A stretch of DNA of 64,000 nt from Streptomyces himalayensis subsp. himalayensis (GTDB lineage: Bacteria; Actinomycetota; Actinomycetes; Streptomycetales; Streptomycetaceae). The DNA is taken from NCBI RefSeq assembly GCF_013778455.1, contig NZ_JACEHE010000015.1, forward strand, positions 124,001 to 188,000, in the 5' to 3' direction. Shown here piece after piece: positions 22,204 to 30,874 of this stretch (within the stretch, counting starts at the first letter, position 1; each line of letters starts with the position of its first letter). The position numbers and the translations under genes are program-made. The notes below the pieces were generated by a model. It was not told where the DNA came from. It saw nothing but the letters and a program-made list of their open reading frames with translations, and ran no database searches.

Positions 22204-24951
22204 GTGGCTTCCGGATCCGATCGCAACCCGATCATCATTGGCGGCCTTCCCAGCCAGGTCCCGGATTTCGATCCCGAAGAGACCCAGGAATGGCTCGACT
22301 CCCTTGACGCCGCCGTCGACGAGCGGGGTCGTGAACGCGCCCGCTATCTGATGCTCCGGCTGATCGAGCGCGCTCGCGAGAGGCGCGTCGCCGTGCCCGA
22401 GATGCGCAGCACGGACTACGTCAACACGATCGCCACCAAGGACGAGCCGTTCTTCCCCGGCAACGAGGAGATCGAGCGCAGGATCCTGAACGCGACCCGC
22501 TGGAACGCGGCCGTGATGGTCTCGCGCGCCCAGCGCCCCGGCATCGGTGTCGGCGGCCACATCGCCACGTTCGCCTCCTCGGCGTCGCTGTACGACGTGG
22601 GCTTCAATCACTTCTTCCGCGGCAAGGACGAGGGCGACGGCGGCGACCAGGTGTTCTTCCAGGGACACGCGTCGCCGGGCATCTACGCGCGGGCGTACAT
22701 GCTCGACCGCCTCTCGGAGCAGCGGCTCGACGCCTTCCGCCAGGAGAAGTCGAAGGCTCCGTACGGCCTGTCGTCGTACCCGCATCCGCGGCTGATGCCG
22801 GACTTCTGGGAGTTCCCGACCGTCTCCATGGGCCTCGGTCCGATCAGTGCGATCTACCAGGCGCGGATGAACCGCTACATGGAGGCGCGCGGCATCGCCG
22901 ACACCTCGAAGTCGCACGTGTGGGCGTTCCTCGGCGACGGCGAGATGGACGAGCCGGAGTCGCTCGGGCAGCTGTCCATCGCCGCGCGGGAGGGCCTGGA
23001 CAACCTGACGTTCGTCGTCAACTGCAACCTGCAGCGCCTCGACGGACCGGTGCGCGGCAACGGCAAGATCATCCAGGAGCTGGAGTCGATCTTCCGGGGT
23101 GCCGGCTGGAACGTCATCAAGCTGATCTGGGACCGGTCCTGGGACCCGCTGCTCGCACAGGACCGGGACGGCGTGCTGGTCAACAAGATGAACACCACGC
23201 CTGACGGCCAGTTCCAGACGTACGCGACCGAGACCGGCGCGTACATCCGGCAGCACTTCTTCGGCGGCGACCACCGGCTGCGCAAGATGGTCGAGAACAT
23301 GACCGACGACCAGATCCTGCACCTGGGCCGCGGCGGTCACGACCACCGGAAGATCTTCGCCGCGTACTCGGCGGCCCGCGCCCACAAGGGCCAGCCGACC
23401 GTGATCCTGGCCAAGACCATCAAGGGCTGGACGCTCGGCCCGAACTTCGAGGGCCGCAACGCGACCCACCAGATGAAGAAGCTGACGGTCGACGACCTGA
23501 AGCGCTTCCGCGACCGGCTGCATCTGCCGATCTCCGACAAGCAGCTCGAGGGCGGCCTGCCGCCGTACTACCACCCGGGCCGCGAATCGGAGGAGATGCA
23601 GTACATGCACGACCGCCGCAAGGGACTGGGCGGCTACGTCCCGACCCGGGTGGTGCGCTCGAAGCCGCTGGCCCTCCCCGAAGACAAGACGTACGCAAGC
23701 GTGAAGAAGGGGACCGGTCAGCAGTCGATCGCCACGACCATGGCGTTCGTCCGGCTGTTGAAGGACCTCATGCGGGACAAGGAGATCGGCAAGCGCTTCG
23801 TGCTGATCGCGCCCGACGAGTACCGCACCTTCGGCATGGACTCGTTCTTCCCGAGCGCGAAGATCTACAACCCGCTCGGCCAGCAGTACGAGGCGGTGGA
23901 CCGCGATCTGCTGCTCGCGTACAAGGAGTCGCCGACCGGCCAGATGCTGCACGACGGCATCTCGGAGGCGGGCTGCACGGCGTCGCTGATCGCCGCGGGC
24001 TCGGCCTACGCGACGCACGGCGAACCGCTCATCCCGGTCTACGTCTTCTACTCGATGTTCGGTTTCCAGCGGACCGGCGACCAGTTCTGGCAGATGGCCG
24101 ACCAGTTGGCGCGCGGCTTCGTCCTGGGTGCGACCGCCGGACGCACGACGCTGACCGGTGAGGGGCTGCAGCACGCCGACGGCCACTCGCAGCTGCTCGC
24201 GTCGACCAACCCGGGCTGTGTCGCCTACGACCCGGCCTACGGCTTCGAGATCGCGCACATCGTCAAGGACGGTCTGCGCCGCATGTACGGCTCGTCGCCC
24301 GAGCACCCGCACGGCGAGGACGTCTTCTACTACCTCACCGTCTACAACGAGCCGATCCAGCACCCGGCCGAGCCCGCGAACGTGGACGTCGACGGCATCC
24401 TGAAGGGCATCTACCGCTACAAGGCCGGTGAGCAGGGCGAACTCCCCGCGCAGATCCTCGCCTCGGGTGTGGCGGTGCCCTGGGCGGTCGAGGCGCAGCA
24501 GATCCTCGCCTCGGAGTGGAACGTCAGGGCGGACGTCTGGTCGGCGACCTCCTGGAACGAGCTGCGCCGCGAGGCCGTCGACGTGGAGCGGTACAACCTG
24601 CTGCACCCGGAGGAGGAGCAGCGCGTCCCGTATGTGACGCAGAAGCTCTCCGCCTCCGATGGCCCGTTCGTGGCCGTCTCCGACTGGATGCGGTCGGTTC
24701 CGGACCAGATCTCGCGCTGGGTGCCGGGCACGTACCAGTCGCTGGGCGCCGACGGTTTCGGCTTCGCCGACACGCGTGGCGCGGCCCGCCGGTTCTTCCA
24801 CATCGACGCGCAGTCGATCGTGGTCGCGGTGCTGACCGAGCTCGCCAACGCGGGCAAGATCGACCGCTCGGCGCTCAAGCAGGCGATCGACCGCTACCAG
24901 CTGCTCGATGTGGCGGCGGCCGATCCGGGCGCGGCCGGCGGCGACGCGTAG
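22204..24951 (+). CDS. aceE: Pyruvate dehydrogenase E1, homodimeric type
   Basis: A 915-residue thiamine-diphosphate enzyme, full length for homodimeric AceE. It decarboxylates pyruvate and transfers the acetyl group to the E2 lipoyl domain of the pyruvate dehydrogenase complex. Seen: N-terminal DPEETQEWLDSLDAAV, GGHIATFASSASLYDVGFNH, FFRGKDEGDGGDQVFFQGH, the ThDP/Mg motif AFLGDGEMDEPESLGQL to VVNCNLQRLDGPVRGN, then YTFGMD-like EYRTFGMDSFFP and the C-terminal transketolase domain. GTG 22204 follows AAGGAAC. It is monocistronic: a hairpin terminator follows and the K+ channel relic has its own start. It is divergent from the DUF3052 gene, as in other Streptomyces. Confidence 0.96.
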   Translation: MASGSDRNPIIIGGLPSQVPDFDPEETQEWLDSLDAAVDERGRERARYLMLRLIERARERRVAVPEMRSTDYVNTIATKDEPFFPGNEEIERRILNATRWNAAVMVSRAQRPGIGVGGHIATFASSASLYDVGFNHFFRGKDEGDGGDQVFFQGHASPGIYARAYMLDRLSEQRLDAFRQEKSKAPYGLSSYPHPRLMPDFWEFPTVSMGLGPISAIYQARMNRYMEARGIADTSKSHVWAFLGDGEMDEPESLGQLSIAAREGLDNLTFVVNCNLQRLDGPVRGNGKIIQELESIFRGAGWNVIKLIWDRSWDPLLAQDRDGVLVNKMNTTPDGQFQTYATETGAYIRQHFFGGDHRLRKMVENMTDDQILHLGRGGHDHRKIFAAYSAARAHKGQPTVILAKTIKGWTLGPNFEGRNATHQMKKLTVDDLKRFRDRLHLPISDKQLEGGLPPYYHPGRESEEMQYMHDRRKGLGGYVPTRVVRSKPLALPEDKTYASVKKGTGQQSIATTMAFVRLLKDLMRDKEIGKRFVLIAPDEYRTFGMDSFFPSAKIYNPLGQQYEAVDRDLLLAYKESPTGQMLHDGISEAGCTASLIAAGSAYATHGEPLIPVYVFYSMFGFQRTGDQFWQMADQLARGFVLGATAGRTTLTGEGLQHADGHSQLLASTNPGCVAYDPAYGFEIAHIVKDGLRRMYGSSPEHPHGEDVFYYLTVYNEPIQHPAEPANVDVDGILKGIYRYKAGEQGELPAQILASGVAVPWAVEAQQILASEWNVRADVWSATSWNELRREAVDVERYNLLHPEEEQRVPYVTQKLSASDGPFVAVSDWMRSVPDQISRWVPGTYQSLGADGFGFADTRGAARRFFHIDAQSIVVAVLTELANAGKIDRSALKQAIDRYQLLDVAAADPGAAGGDA

Positions 24952-24975
24952 GACGTTCCAGTACGTCAGTTCACT

Positions 24976-25012
24976 CGAAGGGGCGGCGGGCCGCGGGTCC
25001 GCCGCCCCTTCG
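24976..25012. terminator. aceE terminator
   Basis: CGAAGGGGCGGCGG (24976-24989) pairs perfectly with CCGCCGCCCCTTCG (24999-25012) around a nine-base loop, 25 bases after the aceE stop. Confidence 0.8.
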
Positions 25013-25785
25013 GCGTTCCGCGCGTCCTGCCCGCTTTCCCTACGATGCGCGCATGAACGTACAACCGGCACAGATCCGTTGGGAGCACCGCACACAGCGG
25101 CCGCTGATGGCGCTCGCGGTGGCGTTCGCCGTCGCGTACGCCGTACCGATCGTGAAGCCGGATGCGGGCAGGACCGTCGAGGTCGCGTGCACGGTTGTCG
25201 AGTGGGTGGTCTGGGGCGCGTTCGCCGCCGACTACTTCGTACGCCTTGTACTCGCCGAGGACCGATGGTTGTTCGTCCGATCGCACCGGCTGGATCTGTG
25301 TGCCGTGGTGCTGCCACTGATCCAGCCGGTGCGGCTGCTGCGTCTCGTCTCCACGCTGCTGCTGGTCGGACGGCGGGCCCGGATGGCGTCGCAGGTACGG
25401 CTCACGACGTATGTGGCGGGCTCTGTCGTGGGCCTGCTCATGTTCGGCTCGCTGGCGGTGCTGTCGGTGGAGCGGGAGTCGCCGGACGGGCAACATCAAG
25501 ACGCTGGGCGACGCGGTGTGGTGGTCGTTCACGACGATGACGACCGTCGGGTACGGCGATCATGCGCCGACGACGGGGCTCGGCCGGGTGCTGGCGGTCG
25601 GGCTGATGCTGTCCGGTATCGCTCTGCTGGGTGTGGTGACCGCCAATATCGCGGCGTGGTTCATCGCGCGGTTCGACGACGACGTGGAGGAGCGTCGGCA
25701 GACGGCGGCGATCCAGGTGCTGACGGAGGAGGTCAGGGCGCTTCGGGCGCAGGTTGCGGCACTGTCGGACGCCGGAGACGCCACG

Positions 25786-25890
25786 GCGGGTGCCGCCACG
25801 GCGGGTGCCGCTGTGGCGGGTGCCGCTGTGGCGGGTGCCGCTGTGGCGGGTGCCGCTGTGGCGGGTGCCGCTGTGGCGGGTGCCGCTGTG
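25786..25890. repeat. Seven 15-bp tandem repeats in coding sequence
   Basis: One variant unit (GCGGGTGCCGCCACG) is followed by six perfect copies of GCGGGTGCCGCTGTG. Multiples of three keep the frame, encoding AGAAV units in the tail of the channel gene. Copy number is likely variable. Confidence 0.93.
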
Positions 25891-25895
25891 GCGGG

Positions 25896-25926
25896 CGAAG
25901 GCCCCGCCGGAGCGGCGGGGCCTTCG
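25896..25926. terminator. Hairpin inside the 3' end of the channel gene
   Basis: CGAAGGCCCCGCC (25896-25908) pairs perfectly with GGCGGGGCCTTCG (25914-25926) around GGAGC. It lies before the stop codon and so would act as a terminator for the opposing MFS transcript or after translation stops. Confidence 0.55.
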
Positions 25927-25946
25927 TACGTAGGTGCGCCACGACT

Positions 25947-25973
25947 GGATGTGGACTCCTAGATGTGGACTCC
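25947..25973. repeat. Stop-codon-spanning duplication at convergent gene ends
   Basis: GATGTGGACTCC occurs twice, 14 bases apart, separated by TA. The first copy plus TAG ends the channel frame and the CTA of the same CTAG is the minus-strand stop of the MFS gene. Confidence 0.75.
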
Positions 25974-27584
25974 GCCCGCGCCGGCCTCCGCGTTGGCGCC
26001 GCGCTTCGTGCCCACGGCGACCAGCGCCGCGATGACGGAGACGATGCCGGCGACCGTGAAGGCCAGGCCCATGCCGGACATGAACGTGTCGTGGATGACT
26101 CCCGTGATCCTGCCGAGGATCTCGGGCGTCATGCCCTGCGCCTTGGCGATCTGCTCCGGCACGTAGCCGATGGTCGCGGCCTTGTCGAGGCCGGGGGGCG
26201 GCACGTCCGGCAGGCCGGCGCCCTTCCAGTTGCCCGCCAGTTCCGAGTTGACCTTGTTCGACATGACGGCGCCCAGCACCGCCGTACCGAGGCTGCCGCC
26301 CACCTGCATCGCGGCCTGCTGCAGACCGCCCGCGACGCCGGAGAGCTCCAGCGGGGCGTTGCCCACGATGACCTCGGTGGCGCCCACCATGACCGGGGCG
26401 AGGCCGAGGCCCAGGAGACCGAACCAGACGGACATCGGCAGTGTGCCGGTGTCGATGGTCATCGTGGTCATGCCGAACATCGCGACGGCCGTCAGGACCA
26501 TGCCGCCGACCAGCGGCACACGCGGACCGAACTTGGTGATCAGGGCGCCGGCGAGCGGCGAGGAGACGATCATCATGGCCGTCAGCGGCATCAGGTGCAG
26601 ACCGCTGTCGACGGGGCTCATCCCGTGCACGTTCTGCAGATAGAAGGTGACGAAGAACAGCCCGCCCATGAAGGCGAAGGCCATCAGCACCATCAGCACC
26701 GTGCCCGCGGAGAGCGCCACGGACCGGAACATGCCCAGCGGAATGAGCGGTTCCTTGACCTTGGTCTCCCAGATGGCGAAGACCGCGAAGCAGACCACCG
26801 CGGCGACGAGGAATCCCCACGTCTTGCCGCTGCCCCAGCCCCAGGAGTCACCGGCCTTGATGAGAGCCCAGATGAGGGCGAACATGGCGGCCGACAGCAG
26901 GACGATGCCGGGGATGTCGAAGGAACGCGGCGCGTTCTCGGCGCGGTGGTCCTTGAGGATCCACAGGCCGACGGCGACCGCCAGGACGCCCACCGGCACG
27001 TTGATGAAGAACACCGACTGCCAGCTGACGTGCTCGACGAGCACACCGCCGAGGATCGGGCCGCCTGCCGTGGAGGCGCCGATGACCATGCCCCAGATGC
27101 CGATCGCCATGTTGAGCTTCTCGGCGGGGAAGGTGGCCCGCAGCAGGCCGAGCGCGGCGGGCATGAGGAGCGCGCCGAACAGGCCCTGGAGCACACGGAA
27201 CACGATGACGAGGGCGACGCTGCTCGAGAGGCCGATGGCTCCGGAGGCGATGGCGAAGCCTGCGACGCCGATGAGGAAGGTCTGCCGGTGGCCGAAGCGG
27301 TCACCGAGCTTGCCCGCCGTGATCAGTGCGACGGCCAGCGCGAGGAGGTAGCCGTTGGTGATCCACTGGACGTCGGCGAGCGAGGCCCCGAGGTCCTTCT
27401 GAATGGCCGGGTTGGCGATGGCCACGATGGTGCCGTCCAGGGCGACCATCATCACGCCGATCGCGACGGAGATGAGCGTCAGCCATGGGTGGCCGCGCAG
27501 CCCCTTGGCCGGTGCCGGTGCGGGCGCGGCCGCCGGGGCCTCGTCCGCCGGACCGGTCTTGTCGACGGTGGTCTGACTAGTCAT
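25959..27584 (-). CDS. DHA2 family MFS drug exporter (EmrB/QacA type)
   Basis: A 541-residue, 14-helix major facilitator. Helices start at about residue 40; diagnostic segments are MVALDGTIVAIANPAIQKDL (helix 1, motif D1), QWITNGYLLALAVALITAGK then LGDRFGHRQTFL (motif A), RVLQGLFGALLMPAALGLL (motif B) and GPILGGVLVEHVSWQSVFFI (motif C of proton antiporters). It should export hydrophobic cations or antibiotics by proton antiport. It is divergent from a TetR gene with paired operator-like repeats between, the standard repressor/exporter arrangement. ATG 27584 is the family start, but its ribosome site is weak. Its stop overlaps that of the channel relic. Confidence 0.92.
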   Translation of the reverse strand: MTSQTTVDKTGPADEAPAAAPAPAPAKGLRGHPWLTLISVAIGVMMVALDGTIVAIANPAIQKDLGASLADVQWITNGYLLALAVALITAGKLGDRFGHRQTFLIGVAGFAIASGAIGLSSSVALVIVFRVLQGLFGALLMPAALGLLRATFPAEKLNMAIGIWGMVIGASTAGGPILGGVLVEHVSWQSVFFINVPVGVLAVAVGLWILKDHRAENAPRSFDIPGIVLLSAAMFALIWALIKAGDSWGWGSGKTWGFLVAAVVCFAVFAIWETKVKEPLIPLGMFRSVALSAGTVLMVLMAFAFMGGLFFVTFYLQNVHGMSPVDSGLHLMPLTAMMIVSSPLAGALITKFGPRVPLVGGMVLTAVAMFGMTTMTIDTGTLPMSVWFGLLGLGLAPVMVGATEVIVGNAPLELSGVAGGLQQAAMQVGGSLGTAVLGAVMSNKVNSELAGNWKGAGLPDVPPPGLDKAATIGYVPEQIAKAQGMTPEILGRITGVIHDTFMSGMGLAFTVAGIVSVIAALVAVGTKRGANAEAGAGGVHI

Positions 27585-27595
27585 ACCGGCGAGAT

Positions 27596-27646
27596 TATGA
27601 CAGTCACTGACAGTTGACAAACCGATTCACAAGTCGGTAACTGTCA
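27596..27646. promoter_or_regulatory. Overlapping MFS/tetR promoters and operators
   Basis: For the exporter (minus strand) -35 TTGTCA and -10 CATAAT are separated by 16 bases. For tetR (plus), TTGACA at 27614-27619 and TAACTG at 27638 are separated by 18. TGACAGT occurs at 27598 and 27608 and inverted ACTGTCA at 27640; ACCGA (27621-27625) and TCGGT (27634-27638) form another inverted pair. Repressor binding here would block both promoters. Confidence 0.65.
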
Positions 27647-27698
27647 TGTTGCCCGGAGGTATTCTGAGCTGCCCGAACAGGCGAAAAGAGGCCTTGGA

Positions 27699-28421
27699 GT
27701 GAGGACGCGGCAACAGGCGGCGGAAGCTGCGGAACCAGCCGGCGCGGCGGCGCGGCCCGGTCTGCGCGAACGCAAGAAGCAGCGCACCCGTGACGCCCTG
27801 CTGCACGCAGCGCTCGAACTCTTCACAACTCAGGGGTACGAGCAGACGACCGTGGACGAGATCGCGGCCGCCGTCGACGTCTCGCAGCGCACGTTCTTCC
27901 GGTACTTCGCCAACAAGGAAGAGACCACGTTCGCCGTCCAGGACATGGTGGAGTCCCACTTCGTCGCGGCCGTGCGCGAAAGGCCCGCACACGAGGCCCC
28001 CTTGGATGCGCTGCGCCGCGCCCTCCTCGACAGCTGGGACACACTCGGCGAGGTCATCGAGGAGGTCATCCCCGTCGAACTGCACATGCGCACCTATCAG
28101 TTGATCGAGTCGACACCCACGCTCCTCGCCGCCCATCTGCGCCGCTCCTCGGAGCTGGAGGAGGAGGTCGCGCGCGTGATCGCCGAGCGCGAGGGCCTGG
28201 ACGTGGACACCGACCCCCGGCCCCGGGTCGTGGTGGCCGCGTTCAGCGGGGTGATGCGGCTGACCGGGCGGTTGTGGGGTGCGGGCGAGGACACCAGCAT
28301 CGAGTCGATGCGCCGCGTCACCGAGTCGTATCTCGACCAGATAGGACCGGCGCTGGCGGAGGACTGGAACCGCAGATGCCGAGGACCCGAACGAGACGGA
28401 AGTGGCGTGCACGCTCTGTGA
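27699..28421 (+). CDS. TetR family regulator of the adjacent MFS exporter
   Basis: A 240-residue regulator with an N-terminal HTH at about 27-73: RDALLHAALELFTTQGYEQT then TVDEIAAAVDVSQRTFFRYF and ANKEE. The C-terminal ligand domain is helical (ALRRALLDSWDTLGEVIEEV, HMRTYQLIESTPTLLAAHLR). The position, divergent to the DHA2 exporter with repeats between the two, implies that it represses both. GTG 27699 has only a weak upstream G-rich site, so the message may be nearly leaderless. The inducing ligand is unknown. Confidence 0.9.
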   Translation: MRTRQQAAEAAEPAGAAARPGLRERKKQRTRDALLHAALELFTTQGYEQTTVDEIAAAVDVSQRTFFRYFANKEETTFAVQDMVESHFVAAVRERPAHEAPLDALRRALLDSWDTLGEVIEEVIPVELHMRTYQLIESTPTLLAAHLRRSSELEEEVARVIAEREGLDVDTDPRPRVVVAAFSGVMRLTGRLWGAGEDTSIESMRRVTESYLDQIGPALAEDWNRRCRGPERDGSGVHAL

Positions 28422-28528
28422 CGACCTGGCGCAAGGTGCGCCCGTTTTAACCCAATTACCCCTCGAGAAACGTGATCTCCCTCACCGGTTGCATGGGTTG
28501 GCGCGCCGTTCTCCTAGGGTGTCCCGCA

Positions 28529-29788
28529 GTGACTTCTTTGGATTCGCACCCGCAACTCAACGTTTGGCGCGCACTGCTTGCGCTCGCCGTCGTTTTCGTC
28601 ATGCTGGCCACCACCGGCTGGACGGCCGTACGCCATCACCGGGGCACTTCGTCGCCGCTCGAGGCCTCCCGGTCGGCCTGGGAACACGGTCACCTGCACG
28701 GGCGCCCGCTGCCGGGACTCGACTCCCCGCCCCGGAGGATCGCCCGCTTCTTCGCCTCGCTCAGCGCGTACCAGCGCACGGGGCTCGCCCAGCGCTACCC
28801 GCTCGCGGTGGGCAATATGAACGGTGCCCCGGTGAAGCTGCGCTATCGCGCGAACCGCATCGCCCTTGACCAGGCACGCAAGGTCGAACGGGGGCGCATG
28901 CAGGACAGGAGACTGTCCGCCGCCGGTCAGCATGGAGCGGCACGCCGGATGCACCGGCTGGAGTTGCTGATGCGGCCGGGACGCAAGATCCTCGCCTTCG
29001 ACCCCATGGGTGGCGGTCGCGTCGCCGAGGTCTTCGGGAATCTCGACCGGGCCAAGCGGGTGTCCGTGGTGGTACCGGGGGTCGACACCAATCTGCTGAC
29101 CTTTCAGCGGAGCGACCGCAAGTACTCGGCTCCCGTGGGCATGGCCCGGGCCCTGTACCGCGCGGAGCGCTCGGCCGGCCACCACCGGACTTCCTCCGGG
29201 GGTGCCCCCATCGCCGTGATCGCGTGGGCCGACTACACCGCGCCCGCCGGGCTCGGCGTGGAGGCGGCCACCGCCATGCGGGCCGAGAGCGGCGCGGTGC
29301 GCCTCAACGCACTCGTGCGGGCGCTGCCGGGGCGCTCTCACGTCGCTCTGTACTGCCACAGCTACGGCTCCGTGGTGTGCGGCGTCGCCGCCCGCGGCCT
29401 GCCGGACCGGGTCACCGACATAGCCGTCGCCGGAAGTCCGGGCATGCGTGCGGACAAGGCCTCGAAGCTCGGCACCGGTGCACGGATCTGGGCCATGCGG
29501 GACAGCGACGACTGGATCCGGGACGTGCCGTATCTGGAGGTCGGCGGGCTCGGTCACGGCGCCGATCCGGTCTCCGCGGGGTTCGGCGCTCGAGTCCTCT
29601 CGGCGGACGGTGCGACGGGGCACGCGGGCTACTTCGAGCCGGGCACCCAGAGCCTCGCCAACTTCGCCGAGATCGGCGTCGGTGCGTACCGCGCGGTGCG
29701 CTGCGCAGGCGAGGACGACGCGTGCCTGAGCGGTTTGTCCGGGGCAGGGAGCGGTTTGTCCGGGGCGACGACGGCCCGACGCGCGTAG
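28529..29788 (+). CDS. DUF1023 family alpha/beta hydrolase, membrane-anchored
   Basis: A 419-residue protein with one N-terminal hydrophobic segment (VWRALLALAVVFVMLATTGW), likely a signal anchor, a basic linker, and a C-terminal alpha/beta hydrolase domain. The domain shows VSVVVPGVDTNLLTFQRSD, IAVIAWADYTAPAGLGVEAA, the nucleophile elbow LYCHSYGSVVCG (Ser), and GLGHGADPVSAGFGARVLSA with the later GHAGYF histidine region, which fit the actinobacterial DUF1023 family. The last residues contain an in-frame duplication (SGLSGA twice). GTG 28529 follows AGGGTG. The substrate is unknown; the catalytic domain should lie outside the membrane. Confidence 0.83.
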   Translation: MTSLDSHPQLNVWRALLALAVVFVMLATTGWTAVRHHRGTSSPLEASRSAWEHGHLHGRPLPGLDSPPRRIARFFASLSAYQRTGLAQRYPLAVGNMNGAPVKLRYRANRIALDQARKVERGRMQDRRLSAAGQHGAARRMHRLELLMRPGRKILAFDPMGGGRVAEVFGNLDRAKRVSVVVPGVDTNLLTFQRSDRKYSAPVGMARALYRAERSAGHHRTSSGGAPIAVIAWADYTAPAGLGVEAATAMRAESGAVRLNALVRALPGRSHVALYCHSYGSVVCGVAARGLPDRVTDIAVAGSPGMRADKASKLGTGARIWAMRDSDDWIRDVPYLEVGGLGHGADPVSAGFGARVLSADGATGHAGYFEPGTQSLANFAEIGVGAYRAVRCAGEDDACLSGLSGAGSGLSGATTARRA

Positions 29789-29854
29789 AAATCGAAGAAA
29801 CACCGGCCCGTCGCAGGAGGGACGCACGCGCGCGTGCCGCATACGATGAGCCGC

Positions 29855-30754
29855 ATGGGTGACGTACTGGCCGGATTTCATGCCGCCTGGGAGTTCGAGT
29901 CCGACTCCGTGCTCATCCGCTTCGAACGGGGGATCAGAGCGCCGAAGCTCTTCCAGGTGCTCGGCGAGCGCCGCATCCCGCACGAGGCGATCGCGGCGGT
30001 GACCCTGACTCCAGGGAAGCGCGGGACCGTCGTACTGCATGCCGTGCCGAGACCCGGCGCCGACCCGCTCATGGAGGCGGCCGCGGGCCAGCTCAAGCAG
30101 CACAGCGACCCGTACCGGCTTGTGCTTCCCGCAGAGCGGGAGACGCTCGCCGAGTACTACGCGGACGAGCTTCGGGCCGTGCTCACACCTGGCGACGCAC
30201 GCGACGACGGCGGGCACCCGGAGCGCTATCTCGTGGCCGCGCCCAAGCCGCCGCTGCAGTTCAAGGCGTACGACGGGAAGGCGTCCTTCGACGGCGAGTC
30301 GGTGGCCTTCCGGTGGTTCTGGACGGGTGCTTCGTCGGCGAAGTGGAAGGCCGGCGACCAGAGTTTCCGGGTGAGAGAGCTGAGCGGAGTCGAGTGGCGC
30401 TCCCCCGAGGTCTTCCAGGGCCATCTGCGGCTGCTGCACCGCGAGGCGTCCGTCGCGCGGCCGGCGCAGGCGGACCAGGATCCTGCGTCGGTCGTCTTCG
30501 GGCTCGGCTACGGGCCGGTGCACGAGTCGCTGCCCTTCGCCGCGTCGGTACTGGCGGCGGTGCGGGCCTCCGGGCCGCCTGCGGTCACGGGGGCGGAAGC
30601 CGAGTCCCTGCCGGTCGCCCGGGTGCGGGCCCCGCGGCCCGACCCGGCCGACATCGCGGAGCGCATCCGCCACCTCGGCGAGCTGCACAAGGCGGGCCTG
30701 GTGACGGACACGGAGTTCACGACGAAGAAGGCCGAGCTGCTGGCGGAATTGTGA
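29855..30754 (+). CDS. DUF4429 domain protein with C-terminal SHOCT motif
   Basis: A 299-residue cytosolic protein. Two related halves carry the DUF4429 beta-sandwich pattern (GDVLAGFHAAWEFESDSVLI, RGIRAPKLFQVLGERRIPHE; later LQFKAYDGKASFDGESVAFR). The final 30 residues, DIAERIRHLGELHKAGLVTD then TEFTTKKAELLAEL, are a SHOCT motif, a short helical element found at the ends of oligomeric and membrane-associated proteins. It is a tandem neighbour of the hydrolase gene with a 66-base gap. ATG 29855 is preferred to two upstream in-frame starts because the domain begins here. Confidence 0.85.
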   Translation: MGDVLAGFHAAWEFESDSVLIRFERGIRAPKLFQVLGERRIPHEAIAAVTLTPGKRGTVVLHAVPRPGADPLMEAAAGQLKQHSDPYRLVLPAERETLAEYYADELRAVLTPGDARDDGGHPERYLVAAPKPPLQFKAYDGKASFDGESVAFRWFWTGASSAKWKAGDQSFRVRELSGVEWRSPEVFQGHLRLLHREASVARPAQADQDPASVVFGLGYGPVHESLPFAASVLAAVRASGPPAVTGAEAESLPVARVRAPRPDPADIAERIRHLGELHKAGLVTDTEFTTKKAELLAEL

Positions 30755-30874
30755 CGCGGGCCCCACGGCCCCACCCAGGACCTTCGCCCGGCCGCCGTCC
30801 CTCGGGCCCGCGTACCTGGGCCCGTACCGCGGAAGCCGTCCGCGCCGAGCCGTTTCGGCCCGGCGCGGCCCGCG

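Larger units (their letters stand above)
25053..25962 (+). pseudogene. Potassium channel (ion_trans_2 type), frameshifted
   Basis: The first frame encodes transmembrane helices (LMALAVAFAVAYAVPIV, VVEWVVWGAFAADYFVRLVL, VRLTTYVAGSVVGLLMFGSL) up to VERESPDG. An extra base near 25491 (GACGGGCAACATC) moves the rest to another frame: NIKTLGDAVWWSFTTMTTVG then YGDHAPTTGLGR, the pore helix and TVGYGD selectivity filter, an inner helix and a coiled coil (QTAAIQVLTEEVRALRAQVA). The tail is seven 15-bp repeats (AGAAV) and a perfect hairpin. The intact protein would be a six-helix, voltage-sensor-like K+ channel. The single-base change could be a real mutation or a sequencing error. The stop overlaps the opposing MFS stop. 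Confidence 0.85.

Noticed and set aside
22174..25317. 1047-codon minus-strand open frame opposite aceE
   Set aside because: It mirrors aceE codon structure, with an Arg/Val/Asp/Leu-biased composition typical of antisense frames in high-GC genes.
25733..25942. Pro/His/Gln-repeat protein on the minus strand
   Set aside because: It is an antisense reading of the 15-bp repeats in the channel gene, with no ribosome site.
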